Positions 25,960-34,554 of a DNA stretch of 64,000 bases are shown here, piece by piece. Each line of letters starts with the position of its first letter. The first letter of the stretch is position 1. Both the position numbers and the translations under genes were made by a program. The notes beneath the pieces are model-generated. The model was not told the DNA's origin. It saw only the letters and a program-made list of their open reading frames with translations, and did no database searches. Origin of the DNA: Candidatus Zixiibacteriota bacterium (GTDB taxonomy: Bacteria > Zixibacteria > MSB-5A5 > GN15 > PGXB01); NCBI GenBank assembly GCA_900498245.1, contig LS998015.1, positions 2,210,734-2,274,733 of the forward strand, written 5' to 3'.

Positions 25960-26119
25960 TTGCCCAGACTAATTGCGGTTTGACTAAACCATTTTCCCAG
26001 CGATACAGAGATCTGGTTGAACATCCAATTAATTTAGCAAGCTCACTGCGATCCAGGTATTGTCGCCGTCGAAATTGGCATAGTGGATGTATTGTCCTAT
26101 GTCCCATAACAAAAACCAT
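25910..26119 (-). CDS. Second small XRE/HTH regulator
   Basis: 69 residues from ATG 26119 (a TTG 27 bases upstream lies against the operator and is less likely). The helix-turn-helix is LDRSELAKLIGCSTRSLYRWENGLVKPQ, with the RWENG turn. It is convergent with the recombinase gene, overlapping its 3' end, and a TTCCC-N6-GGGAA operator lies 28 bp upstream of its start, in promoter position, so autoregulation is likely. It and the regulator at 23436 could compete for the same sites. Confidence 0.7.
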   Translation of the reverse strand: MVFVMGHRTIHPLCQFRRRQYLDRSELAKLIGCSTRSLYRWENGLVKPQLVWAIKASQITGLRVDSLFG

Positions 26120-26146
26120 TCTAGAGTAAGATAAAATGCCTTTCAA

Positions 26147-26162
26147 TTCCCTACTCCGGGAA
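26147..26162. promoter_or_regulatory. Palindromic operator, copy 2 (TTCCC-N6-GGGAA)
   Basis: TTCCCTACTCCGGGAA with the same CAA/C flanks as copy 1; it differs by a single base in the spacer. It sits directly upstream of the small XRE gene, in the 73-bp gap before the end of the HEPN gene. Confidence 0.7.
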
Positions 26163-26192
26163 CTTTTAGGGTATAGATGTGGATGAACTTAT

Positions 26193-27545
26193 CTACTCCT
26201 TAAAGCCAAGCAATTTCTCCCAATCTGGTTTTGTGCCATTTTGGTGTAAATCTAATAGATTTCTCCCCACGGTTCGCGCTATTTCAGCGATTTGATTAAC
26301 TATGTTTCTCTGTTCCTGATTGAACGCTTCACCATGAACTACTTTGCTTCGAAGGTCATATGCTTTCCGAACCAAATTATATATTAGCCTTTGCTGTCTT
26401 GCGTCACCTCCAAGAAATTTCGCCGTATATAGAGCAAGACGAAAGCGAAGCTCGCCACGTTCTTGAGGTGAACCGACCTCATTTAAATTAAATGCCTCTA
26501 ATGCAATCATAAGGTCCAGTAACTTATCTTCATCCTGCTGCCGTTCGTTCGAGAAACCAATACGACGAATACCAACGAGAAGCGCCCCGGAATGTTTATC
26601 TTCGGCAGATTTTATGGAATTGAATAATGACTTTAGTAAACCTAAGTCCTTCAGTGTATCAAATTCATAGGTTTGAGCAAAGAAGTTGGGAAAAGGTGTC
26701 CCTACCCAGGTCGAACCGCCCATGAACCATGGGGAATTTGATTCTGCGAACAATAACCCTGCACGTACGCCCCCGGAATTCATCATACGGAGCGCGGTAA
26801 TAACCCGGTCGAAGTCCGCGCGAACATCAACGCCTGGGGTCGGTATTGGTGCACGACTTTCCGGGTCTATGTTGCCAATCCGTTTTGCCGTTTGACGAGT
26901 AGTCTCTAGTACCGCCGAAATTGAAGTAACGGGGGCTCCGAGACCGCTGAATGGGTAAAGCTGCTGCAATATTAAGTTGTTATTCCATAGGTCCTCCACT
27001 TCAGTAGAATCAAGCCCTCGAATGCTGAGCCCAGGCGCAACCTCTACCTTATCAATTTCTGTCATTTTAAAATTCTCAATTATCGCCTTATATGAGATAT
27101 TCACTACCGATGAGCTGAAAGCATTGGAATATCGCATACAGGTTGAATTGAAAACAGCAGAATCAAATATCGTACTATATTTGGTTTTGACGAGGTATTC
27201 CCACAAAAAACCCCGCAGCAAATCCTCTGCTGTTAACCTACTTGCGCTTTCTGAGGTTCCTACCAATGTATTCATATGAGGACCAATAACGGGGTCAGAT
27301 TCCACTCGCTGCTTAAACCCTTCGAATTCATCTCCTTTGCACAGTTGTCTTGAAATGTATTCAAAAAGAATAAGGTAATCCGGAACCAACTCCTCATGTA
27401 AGCTCGTCGAATGTGGGCTTTCGATTTTCACCCGCTGCTTCAGCGTCGGCCTAAGCCGCATAAGTTGAGTAGGGTCAATACCTAAAAGCAGTTGAATGCC
27501 GCGTTCAATGAAACTCTTTAGGTTGGCAATTATTTCTGATGACAT
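26193..27545 (-). CDS. Apea-like HEPN-domain protein
   Basis: About 450 residues from ATG 27545 (a TTG at 27578 would add 11). The C-terminal ~130 residues are helical and contain YDLRSKVVHGE, the R-x4-H motif of HEPN ribonucleases, in the setting typical of the Apea-like HEPN family (RFRLALYTAKFL...IYNLVRKAYDLRSKVVHG). The N-terminal ~300 residues are not recognised. HEPN proteins are often RNA-cutting effectors of antiviral or toxin systems. It lies at the left edge of the defence cargo and has no obvious partner gene. Presence of both motif residues suggests it could be catalytically active. Confidence 0.72.
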   Translation of the reverse strand: MSSEIIANLKSFIERGIQLLLGIDPTQLMRLRPTLKQRVKIESPHSTSLHEELVPDYLILFEYISRQLCKGDEFEGFKQRVESDPVIGPHMNTLVGTSESASRLTAEDLLRGFLWEYLVKTKYSTIFDSAVFNSTCMRYSNAFSSSVVNISYKAIIENFKMTEIDKVEVAPGLSIRGLDSTEVEDLWNNNLILQQLYPFSGLGAPVTSISAVLETTRQTAKRIGNIDPESRAPIPTPGVDVRADFDRVITALRMMNSGGVRAGLLFAESNSPWFMGGSTWVGTPFPNFFAQTYEFDTLKDLGLLKSLFNSIKSAEDKHSGALLVGIRRIGFSNERQQDEDKLLDLMIALEAFNLNEVGSPQERGELRFRLALYTAKFLGGDARQQRLIYNLVRKAYDLRSKVVHGEAFNQEQRNIVNQIAEIARTVGRNLLDLHQNGTKPDWEKLLGFKE

Positions 27546-28115
27546 AGTAATTTCAAATATTCCTTTCAATATAGGCAATTATATGCATCTAAGACTCAGT
27601 TCGCAACATATTACTTAATATAATGATTTAGCTGTCTACCCCTAAGCAGCTTTGGAACAAATCCTTGTCTGCGCATGTCAATGTCTTCTCGGATAGGACG
27701 GAAACAATCCAGAAAAGGGATTTCAAGCGGACATTTTAGAGCAGCGGAAGGCATTAAGACGCTAAGGATATAAGGTGATTTTTCACCGTGCCCCCACTCA
27801 GAAATTGATCCCCTAGTTTTCCGACCTATTTAATATGCCATTTCACACGAACGCGGACTGTTTTCTGGCCAGAATTTGCACAGATAAATGCGAATCCTCC
27901 TTTTGTGTTTGATTTTTGAAATATGTGTTGTCTTAAATAATCAATGAATGTCCCACGCATTACCATAGCTTGGTGTATATTTGAGCTGATTTTACGCTTG
28001 TACGGCTTGCGCTGAGGGAATCCCAACATCCGCTTGCCCCAGTATAAGAAGCCGCATGGATTTGTGCCAGCGTTAATTGGCACCGCACAAAATCACAAAG
28101 TGGTACTGGGTGGAA
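27546..28115. other. Intergenic region, no supported gene
   Basis: About 570 bp between the HEPN gene and the SIR2-HerA operon. A minus-strand frame at 27826-28083 is open for 85 codons from a GTG, but it lacks a ribosome-binding site and reads like chance. Short hairpin-like sequence near 27770-27790 (AAGGTGATTTTTCACC) is the only structure noticed. Confidence 0.4.
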
Positions 28116-30014
28116 TTAGCTTGTTATATAGTTTTTATTCCAAAGCTTGTCTAAATTAACCGTTTCACTTTGAGGTCGCTTGTTTGGCTCTAACAATAAT
28201 ACTTTTACGGACAAGGGGAATTGAGTCATGTGGCCGGCTATAAAACAACAGCCAACAGACAAGTTGGAAATTGAATCAAATGATAATTTATCTAGATAGC
28301 TAACCGCTTTGTTTATAGATCGCAGATCATTTTCATTCATCAATCGATGAATGAAATAATTATGCAATTGAGAAATAATAGTAGGAGATATGTCGGCTGG
28401 CCTTTGGCTTGCAACTGTAAGAAATACACCAAATTTTCTGCCCTCTTTAATAATTTCCTCAAAAGTCTCCAGGCGATAATCCTTCCAGGAATCTGATTCT
28501 CTCGTCGAGCTTTCTGATAGAATATTATGTGCCTCATCTATAACTATATGTAAAGAATTTTCCCTCTCCTTATCGCGTCTTTTCTTCTGCTCATCATAAC
28601 TCGATTTACAAATCAGCAAGGGCAAAACTTTTTTTATTTCCAGATTTACATTTTTTAAATCAATAACCCTGACATTTTTATGATTTTTTACTATCCGAGA
28701 TTGCGCCTTTACTACTTTATTCAACATATCAAATCGTTTTTTCAATCTGCCCATTAAAGGGCCGATGTGTTCTTGATTGATATAGCCATCCAGCAGTTCA
28801 TAATAATACTGATCCAGTATCTTGAATTGAATTTTTTGTAAGTCGCGCAATTTCTTTGGAGCTGCGACTTTAAAATATCCAGAGTCGCCAATAAAATTAG
28901 ATTCATTGTTTTCAAAATAAACCGCACTCGCACGGGGGCCATAGTAAAAGCCAGAAGTAGTGGCATTGTATTTCAAATCATCAACCGATTTGCCAGCGTT
29001 CACCAACTGAAAACCTATACTTTCAAAATCTTTCACAAACTTTCTTAGAAACGGAACATTAAAATTCTTGTCCTTTTTACTCAAAATGATTTTTAATTTT
29101 TGGGTTATGCTTTTTACTTCCTTTTCATAATTATTGTTGTTTTTGCTAAACCAAGAGGTATCAATCGCTCTGTGTAGAAATGGCTGCTGTGTCTTTTCGG
29201 TAGCGTCAAGCAGGATTGACAACAATTCCAGTTTTTCAATCTCTGTTTTAGCTATAGGATACTTATCTCCTTTATTATCTCTCGTCCTCAATTTGTAAAC
29301 GATTTTTTTATCTGTAAGAATTTGGTCGTCGCGCTCTTTTGAATACTCTCCATTGAAATCAATAATAATAAATCGCGATTTCTTGACAAAATCATCCTTG
29401 AGAGATTCAGAATTGAATAATTCGGTGTAGATTCGAGCTAATGTATTAGATTTTCCAGATCCGGTATTTCCAAAAATCCCTATGTGGCCAGAGAATAATT
29501 TCCCCGCGGCAATCCTTATTTCTTGTATTTCTTCATCTATCAGCGATCCTAATTTTATAGATAATTCATTATTATCAGATAGCTGATGTAAATTTTCAAA
29601 CTCGTCCCTTGAAAGAAGGCGGCACTCGCTACCAATGAGGGGCATTTCTTTTATACCATGTTGGAATTTACCATCGTGATCATAAAATCCAAACACGGAA
29701 ACATTGAGAAAACGGTCTATCCTCTGCCTTTCGGAAGTATATTCTTTGTTTGTCTGAAATTTATCTTCTTCAAGATATTCGCCCTCAACCTTACAAATAA
29801 TCTCTGTAAAACCCTTTAGGATTTTTATGTAGTTAGAAAGTCCAACGGAGACGTTTTTTATAGCCCTGCCCTTAAAAAATAAATGAGGAAGGTTTTTGTC
29901 TTTGTTAATTTTAACAATTATATCCTTGCCCTTAACGCCAAAGACATTTCCGATAACAAAAACCGAATCGTTAATCAGCTTTTCTTCTAAATTATAATTA
30001 TTTATTGCCTTCAT
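28116..30014 (-). CDS. HerA-like ATPase of a SIR2-HerA defence pair
   Basis: 632 residues. An N-terminal beta-barrel (HAS-barrel-like) region is followed by Walker A GNTGSGKS at about 182-189, IIIDFNGEYSKE, and Walker B with HIVIDEAHN, then ASQRPADISPTIISQLHNYFIHRL, all typical of HerA/DUF87 hexameric translocases. It starts inside the 3' end of the SIR2-like gene (17-bp overlap), so the two are translated together. Two-gene SIR2-HerA systems are known antiphage defences in which HerA and a SIR2 NADase/nuclease form one large complex. The assignment is firm for the family and good for the system. Confidence 0.88.
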   Translation of the reverse strand: MKAINNYNLEEKLINDSVFVIGNVFGVKGKDIIVKINKDKNLPHLFFKGRAIKNVSVGLSNYIKILKGFTEIICKVEGEYLEEDKFQTNKEYTSERQRIDRFLNVSVFGFYDHDGKFQHGIKEMPLIGSECRLLSRDEFENLHQLSDNNELSIKLGSLIDEEIQEIRIAAGKLFSGHIGIFGNTGSGKSNTLARIYTELFNSESLKDDFVKKSRFIIIDFNGEYSKERDDQILTDKKIVYKLRTRDNKGDKYPIAKTEIEKLELLSILLDATEKTQQPFLHRAIDTSWFSKNNNNYEKEVKSITQKLKIILSKKDKNFNVPFLRKFVKDFESIGFQLVNAGKSVDDLKYNATTSGFYYGPRASAVYFENNESNFIGDSGYFKVAAPKKLRDLQKIQFKILDQYYYELLDGYINQEHIGPLMGRLKKRFDMLNKVVKAQSRIVKNHKNVRVIDLKNVNLEIKKVLPLLICKSSYDEQKKRRDKERENSLHIVIDEAHNILSESSTRESDSWKDYRLETFEEIIKEGRKFGVFLTVASQRPADISPTIISQLHNYFIHRLMNENDLRSINKAVSYLDKLSFDSISNLSVGCCFIAGHMTQFPLSVKVLLLEPNKRPQSETVNLDKLWNKNYITS

Positions 30015-31011
30015 GCATTTCTGTATTTTGATTTGTAAAAATACTCTGAAGATACTTAGTGCTTATCTCAAAAGTCTGTTTGGCCTCGTCCAAGGGAGAT
30101 AGAATATAAAGGTTTTTATTTTCCTTCTCCTTTAGGGAATCAGTGGTTGAGTTATAATTTGAATGGGCAAAATAGATTACGACTAAAGTGGGATTGGACT
30201 TCATTACCCCGTAAAGCAGATCCTTGATATGTTTGTCGGCCAAGGAAAAGCCGACAATTATTAATACGCCATTTTCTTTTTCGAGCTCCAAAGTAAATTT
30301 ACGAAGCATTGCTGCATAATTCGTATCAAGGACGGTTTCAAAATGCTTTTCTGCATTCGGGTTAATTACGGCGATCTTGCCATAACCCTTATTAAAATCC
30401 TCGCCATTTTTGCCATCCAAGTCGTCAGGAATGTGAGAACAGTCTGAATAGCTGATTTTTCCTTTTTTGATAAACCATGAAACTGATCCGTGCAACTTGA
30501 TTATGTTGAACAATGGAATATCGGAAGTGTTGTCAAATTGTAGACTTTTATATTTCTGTATTTTGTTAAAATTCGCCGCGTTAAAAATGGGATTTATTTG
30601 TCCCGCAAAACCATCATTATAAGGTATATTTAACCGCTCACAGGAATCTTCAATAAACATATCGAAGTTGGTTGTAACAATGTTGACCTGTTTATTGACG
30701 ATATGGAGCGATCTATTTGATATAATTTCAACCCATAAGCCGAGAAACGAATCATAAATATTCTTGGTTGCCTTAAGTTTATCTTTTTCACTGGGTTCTG
30801 TTTCGAAATCAATATTTATAATTGCTTTGGATTTTTTTATTAGTTTATAATAATCCTTCTGAGCCGCCTCGCGAGTGCCTTCCTCATTCATTCGCTTTTC
30901 TATGTCCTGTAAAGTCGAGAGGTAATTTAATGAACAAGCAGAACCGATAAGCAGATTTAAGTGTCCGCTTTGAATAATTTCCCGTAATTCTTTCTTGTCT
31001 ATACTTTTCAT
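29998..31011 (-). CDS. SIR2-like effector of a SIR2-HerA defence pair
   Basis: 337 residues with a SIR2_2-type Rossmann fold: LLIGSACSL near the N-terminus (NAD-binding loop), VTTNFDMFIEDSC, IIKLHGSVSW (the conserved His of the family) and LIIVGFSLADKHIKDLL at the C-terminal side. It is the first gene of the pair and overlaps the HerA gene by 17 bp. Such proteins deplete NAD+ or cut nucleic acid when infection is sensed. All motif residues look intact. It has no N- or C-terminal fusion, so sensing probably depends on HerA. Confidence 0.87.
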   Translation of the reverse strand: MKSIDKKELREIIQSGHLNLLIGSACSLNYLSTLQDIEKRMNEEGTREAAQKDYYKLIKKSKAIINIDFETEPSEKDKLKATKNIYDSFLGLWVEIISNRSLHIVNKQVNIVTTNFDMFIEDSCERLNIPYNDGFAGQINPIFNAANFNKIQKYKSLQFDNTSDIPLFNIIKLHGSVSWFIKKGKISYSDCSHIPDDLDGKNGEDFNKGYGKIAVINPNAEKHFETVLDTNYAAMLRKFTLELEKENGVLIIVGFSLADKHIKDLLYGVMKSNPTLVVIYFAHSNYNSTTDSLKEKENKNLYILSPLDEAKQTFEISTKYLQSIFTNQNTEMHEGNK

Positions 31012-31567
31012 ATTTCAAATTTAGTTTGATTATGCTCCTTGCATGGCTTCTGGCAATTTATTGTGATCATCCTACCCCTGAAGCCATATAAAATGACTAT
31101 TCGCCTTATAATCAGTCACTTTTGAGCAAACACCCTGGGTTGAATATTGGAATAAATACAATATTTTGGACTTTAGTTAACATAGCCGCTTAGCCTAGCT
31201 GGGCACTTACCCTCATTCATAATATTGTATCGATGGCTCACTCTGTCAAGCTATATTTGTTGTGAATGCTTTGATTACTTAGCCTATCCCTCTAGTTGCG
31301 CGGGATATTTATGAACCTTTGCCAACATTAACCATTTATTTAATTGAGCGCATCCATTATCGAATTTTGGCAAACCATAAGTGGTTCGAATCCAGTTTGC
31401 CCTTCCTGGTCCAAATTAATGCTTTCACCGCCCAACACGCATATTCCCAAATCCCGGCCCTCATATTTATATAAATCATTCGACTTATTTAACCAAGTGC
31501 TATTTTCATGAATTGATTTTCTCTAATTACATAGACATCCTGTATTAGGCCACTCATAATTAATCCA
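31012..31567. other. Intergenic region, nothing recognised
   Basis: About 555 bp of AT-rich sequence between the SIR2-HerA operon and the membrane-protein gene. No gene, strong promoter or hairpin is seen. A T-arm-like stretch near 31385-31397 was examined and rejected as a tRNA. Confidence 0.4.
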
Positions 31568-32596
31568 TTACTTAAGCTTAACCCTTGCCACCCAAATTCT
31601 TCCTTTCCGATAGACGTCCATGAAATAAATATTGAGGTTCCTAATGCCTTCTTTACTACTTCTATCAATTTCGCTCTCAAATATCAACGTCGCATTTATG
31701 GATTGATTCTGCGGTATTGTTATTCCAATTGGATTATCATATGATCCCAAGTCGATCTGACTGCTATACTTTAAATGATAAACAACTCCGACATCATCCA
31801 CAATATATGTCTCGCTATTACATGATGCCGTCTGTGCCCCGCTCGGCTGCGCCCAACTCACGTAGCAATTTATACATTTCCCATAAATTTCAACAGAATC
31901 AATTAAGAGACGAAAGAATGATTTACCATCAACCTCGGAAACAGCTGGAATTGCGCAATTAGTGCGGTACAATACCGGTACAGTCTTGTTTCTTGGATTA
32001 GTAGGTATTGCTGCAGCCGCAAGAGGACTAACGTCAATTTCCCCTATATTATCCTTATTCTCGGCTCTGGGAGCCAATTGCTCATATACAATATAAATTA
32101 TGTTAACTACTTTATTAAAAGGTGGATCGTGGTGCATAAAATACAATACGTGAAACATTATTAGAAGCGAGGTGCAAATCATACCAGTCAATATTACTCG
32201 AACGCGCCATGGCCGCTCTTCGTAGTTGCAATCGTTAGTATCCGGTTTACCAGCAATTCCATAAAACGCTACAAATACCAAAGCGGCGGCCATGCCAATA
32301 CTAACTATAACCAGAAGCGTTCCCCAAATACCCCCCAATTGAAGTCCAAAAAAGAAAGTAATAATTATTGGAATTCCGAAACAAGTTGCCAGAATTAGAA
32401 ATTCGCCAGCCAGTTGCAATATTGATATTATAAAAGTAGTAACGACGCCTACAAGCCCAGATATGATGGCCAACACTAGACTAATATAACTATGAATGAT
32501 CTGAATTAGGTATGAAAATCTTTGGTCAATCCGTCTTCTTAAATCTGTAAAGGTTTTTTGTATTTTAATTAGTGTATTTTCGTACATAATATTCAT
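31568..32596 (-). CDS. Four-TM membrane protein with C-terminal beta domain, unknown
   Basis: 342 residues. A charged N-terminal helix (about 1-30) is followed by three hydrophobic segments between about 33 and 113 and another at 130-150. The rest is an extracytoplasmic domain. It contains C-x2-C (GKCINCYV) and a beta-sandwich-like end (INATLIFESEIDRSSKEGIRNLNIYFMD) resembling DUF4352-type domains. No family is recognised. It sits among defence genes and may be either a cargo defence protein or unrelated cargo. It appears monocistronic. Confidence 0.6.
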   Translation of the reverse strand: MNIMYENTLIKIQKTFTDLRRRIDQRFSYLIQIIHSYISLVLAIISGLVGVVTTFIISILQLAGEFLILATCFGIPIIITFFFGLQLGGIWGTLLVIVSIGMAAALVFVAFYGIAGKPDTNDCNYEERPWRVRVILTGMICTSLLIMFHVLYFMHHDPPFNKVVNIIYIVYEQLAPRAENKDNIGEIDVSPLAAAAIPTNPRNKTVPVLYRTNCAIPAVSEVDGKSFFRLLIDSVEIYGKCINCYVSWAQPSGAQTASCNSETYIVDDVGVVYHLKYSSQIDLGSYDNPIGITIPQNQSINATLIFESEIDRSSKEGIRNLNIYFMDVYRKGRIWVARVKLK

Positions 32597-32600
32597 ACCC

Positions 32601-32629
32601 TTGACACATAATAGTATCTATGCTAGTCT
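32601..32629 (+). promoter_or_regulatory. Possible promoter upstream of the small membrane peptide
   Basis: TTGACA (32601-32606), a 17-bp spacer and TAGTCT (32624-32629) point towards the 54-codon gene at 32754. The long leader between (about 115 bp) is AT-rich and unstructured by eye. Confidence 0.35.
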
Positions 32630-32753
32630 GCAATATTACCTGAAGGATATCAATCATAATATTCACAACTCTAACTCAATATATAATTTAATAATAATTC
32701 CGCAATAAAATAGTACGCTTTATATCCTTTAAAAATAGTGAGGAGGTCGATCA

Positions 32754-32918
32754 ATGCAGAATCTTACGCAAATTAGACGAATTGCCAATGGCATCTGCCG
32801 TCATGCATCAAAGGGTGATGCCGAGCGCGCTATGAAGATACGTAGAGGCATGCTTGTGACTCATATAATATTTTCCTCCATCCTTTGCGCCGCGTTTGTA
32901 TACGGTTTTCTTCATTAG
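32754..32918 (+). CDS. 54-residue small membrane protein
   Basis: ATG 32754 follows a near-perfect ribosome-binding site (GAGGAGGTCGATCA) and the frame runs 54 codons to TAG at 32918. The first ~35 residues are basic and polar (MQNLTQIRRIANGICRHASK...), and the last ~18 form a membrane helix (THIIFSSILCAAFVYGFLH). A clear intrinsic terminator follows 26 bp after the stop. Strong translation signals, a membrane helix and a dedicated terminator make this a convincing gene despite its size. The layout (basic head, C-terminal TM) resembles small toxic or regulatory membrane peptides; no family is recognised. Confidence 0.65.
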   Translation: MQNLTQIRRIANGICRHASKGDAERAMKIRRGMLVTHIIFSSILCAAFVYGFLH

Positions 32919-32943
32919 TAGCTACTATAATAATTGATCATAT

Positions 32944-32972
32944 GGCCCCTGATTTCGCAGGGGCCTTTTGTT
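32944..32972 (+). terminator. Intrinsic terminator of the small membrane-protein gene
   Basis: GGCCCCT, an eight-base loop and AGGGGCC form a perfect seven-pair GC stem followed by TTTTGTT. It is the cleanest intrinsic terminator in the window. Confidence 0.85.
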
Positions 32973-33662
32973 ATAAATCATTAACAACTTTTCCTAGGTT
33001 AACGGATACAAAATCTTGAATTGAATCAACTTGTGTAGGCGTTGTATTTTCTAGTCACCTCGAATATGGTATCTGTAATAAATAATTCCAATAATACTCC
33101 TAAAATACCAAGTCGCATGCCGTATGTACCATTTGGATGACTAGAAGCAATTGCAAAGTGTTCAAGCTGTTTATTATTGAACCAAAGGCCTTTTATAGGC
33201 ATGCCCAATTCAGTAATTGCGGGAATCTTTGGATGCTTTGACTTTCTTTATGGGGTAAAGGGATCTTTAGCAAATATTCCCTTAATCAGAAAATATAAGG
33301 CAAAGGAATCCCCCTATTGCTATCGAGGCCGATAAGGAAGCCCATTTTTGATAAATTTGTCAATCTTGTACGCTCAAGCAATTTGATTAATTTGCATTAT
33401 CCAGAAATTATGAGCAAAGAAATTGGGACAACAATGAACCTTGTTTACGTTATAACTAAATTCAGGCTATGGCAAATCCAAGTTCTCATCCATGCCCAAT
33501 TTATAAATATTTTTGCGCTGAACAATGTTTGGATATATCCATCGATAAAATAATTGACAAATTGGAGAGGATTAGTATATTCATCGGAATGAAAATTATG
33601 CTTAGGCGAGCTATTTAAGGAAGTATTCTGGGCGGCAATAATATCTGTCAGGCTTTTTGAAT
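32973..33662. other. Intergenic region, only doubtful short frames
   Basis: About 690 bp. Minus-strand 33026-33208 (60 codons, with a hydrophobic centre) and plus-strand 33317-33553 (78 codons) are open but lack ribosome-binding sites, and I do not support either as a gene. Confidence 0.35.
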
Positions 33663-34403
33663 ATGATTGAAGTTTTCAATCTCCAAAATGTAATATGTGG
33701 CCTTCACGAAATAACAATGGCCAATAGAAATATCCCTGCTTACACTTCCGATGAGAGTAGGGATAAATATATAAGATCAGTAATCGACCACACAAAGAAG
33801 GTCTTTTCTCAATTTGGGTTCAATATCGAATCAAATCTAATGCTTATTGATAACATGAGCAAAACCAGACAATCTGGCGAACAGATTGCCAAAGAATTCG
33901 AAAGACTATTTTGGCAAATAGAACATGAGCTTAAGTCACTCCAGTGCTATTTCGTTGACCGTTTCGCCGTCGCTACATATAACGGTTTGAGCCTTTCGGA
34001 TACTGTAATAGATAAATTTCCGACGGCATATTATCACTTCATTCATTCTCGGAAATGCTATTTATTAGGTGAATTTGCTGCGTCCATGTATCATGCCATG
34101 AGGGCAGACGGTGAAATTCTACCTATTGTTGGGAAAAGGCTAGAAATCCATGGAATTACTACAAACATAAATTTGCGGGGTAATTGGGGCAATGTCATTA
34201 GTCAATTGAAAGAGAAAATAGCTTCGCTTTCAAAATCGGCTAGTAGGGATTCTAAATTGAAGAAAGAAAAAGATGAACTATCATCAGTGCTCGAACATAT
34301 GTTTACTATTAAAGAGGCCTGGCGCAATCACATCATGCATGATCTAAACGAAGTCGCGGATGCAGATGCGTTAAAAACAATAAATTCCACGAAAATATTA
34401 TAG
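33663..34403 (+). CDS. HEPN-like protein of unknown function
   Basis: About 246 residues from ATG 33663 (TTG 33657 is an alternative). The protein is nearly all helical. Near the C-terminus EAWRNHIMHDLNEV contains an R-x4-H motif (about residues 221-226), matching the 'RNH/RNxxMH' end seen in many uncharacterised HEPN-like abortive-infection proteins. A lysine/glutamate-rich coiled segment precedes it. It lies convergent with the Avs-like gene and has no partner in its own direction. The HEPN call rests on one motif and helical content. Confidence 0.5.
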   Translation: MIEVFNLQNVICGLHEITMANRNIPAYTSDESRDKYIRSVIDHTKKVFSQFGFNIESNLMLIDNMSKTRQSGEQIAKEFERLFWQIEHELKSLQCYFVDRFAVATYNGLSLSDTVIDKFPTAYYHFIHSRKCYLLGEFAASMYHAMRADGEILPIVGKRLEIHGITTNINLRGNWGNVISQLKEKIASLSKSASRDSKLKKEKDELSSVLEHMFTIKEAWRNHIMHDLNEVADADALKTINSTKIL

Positions 34404-34554
34404 GAACATATGGCCTCCATCGTTCCTTAGCCAGATATCGCTAGCTTCCCTAATATCGACTTGGTTAGTGCCAAGATAATTTCACAAATTCCGTTCTTCT
34501 ATTGCGGCAATTATGCCGTAATCCGTTTCGTAACAATCACTTATCGCTACTATG

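Noticed and set aside
27826-28083. 85-codon minus-strand frame with a GTG start
   Set aside because: No ribosome-binding site, no domain, and it does not fit the operon structure; probably chance.
31365-31420. tRNA-like T-arm (GTGGTTCGAATCC) suggesting a tRNA gene or attachment site
   Set aside because: Only the T-loop matches; the T-stem has a mismatch and no acceptor, D-arm or anticodon arm can be placed around it.
33026-33553. Two short frames (33026-33208 minus, 33317-33553 plus)
   Set aside because: No ribosome-binding sites or recognisable features; a hydrophobic stretch in the first is not enough.
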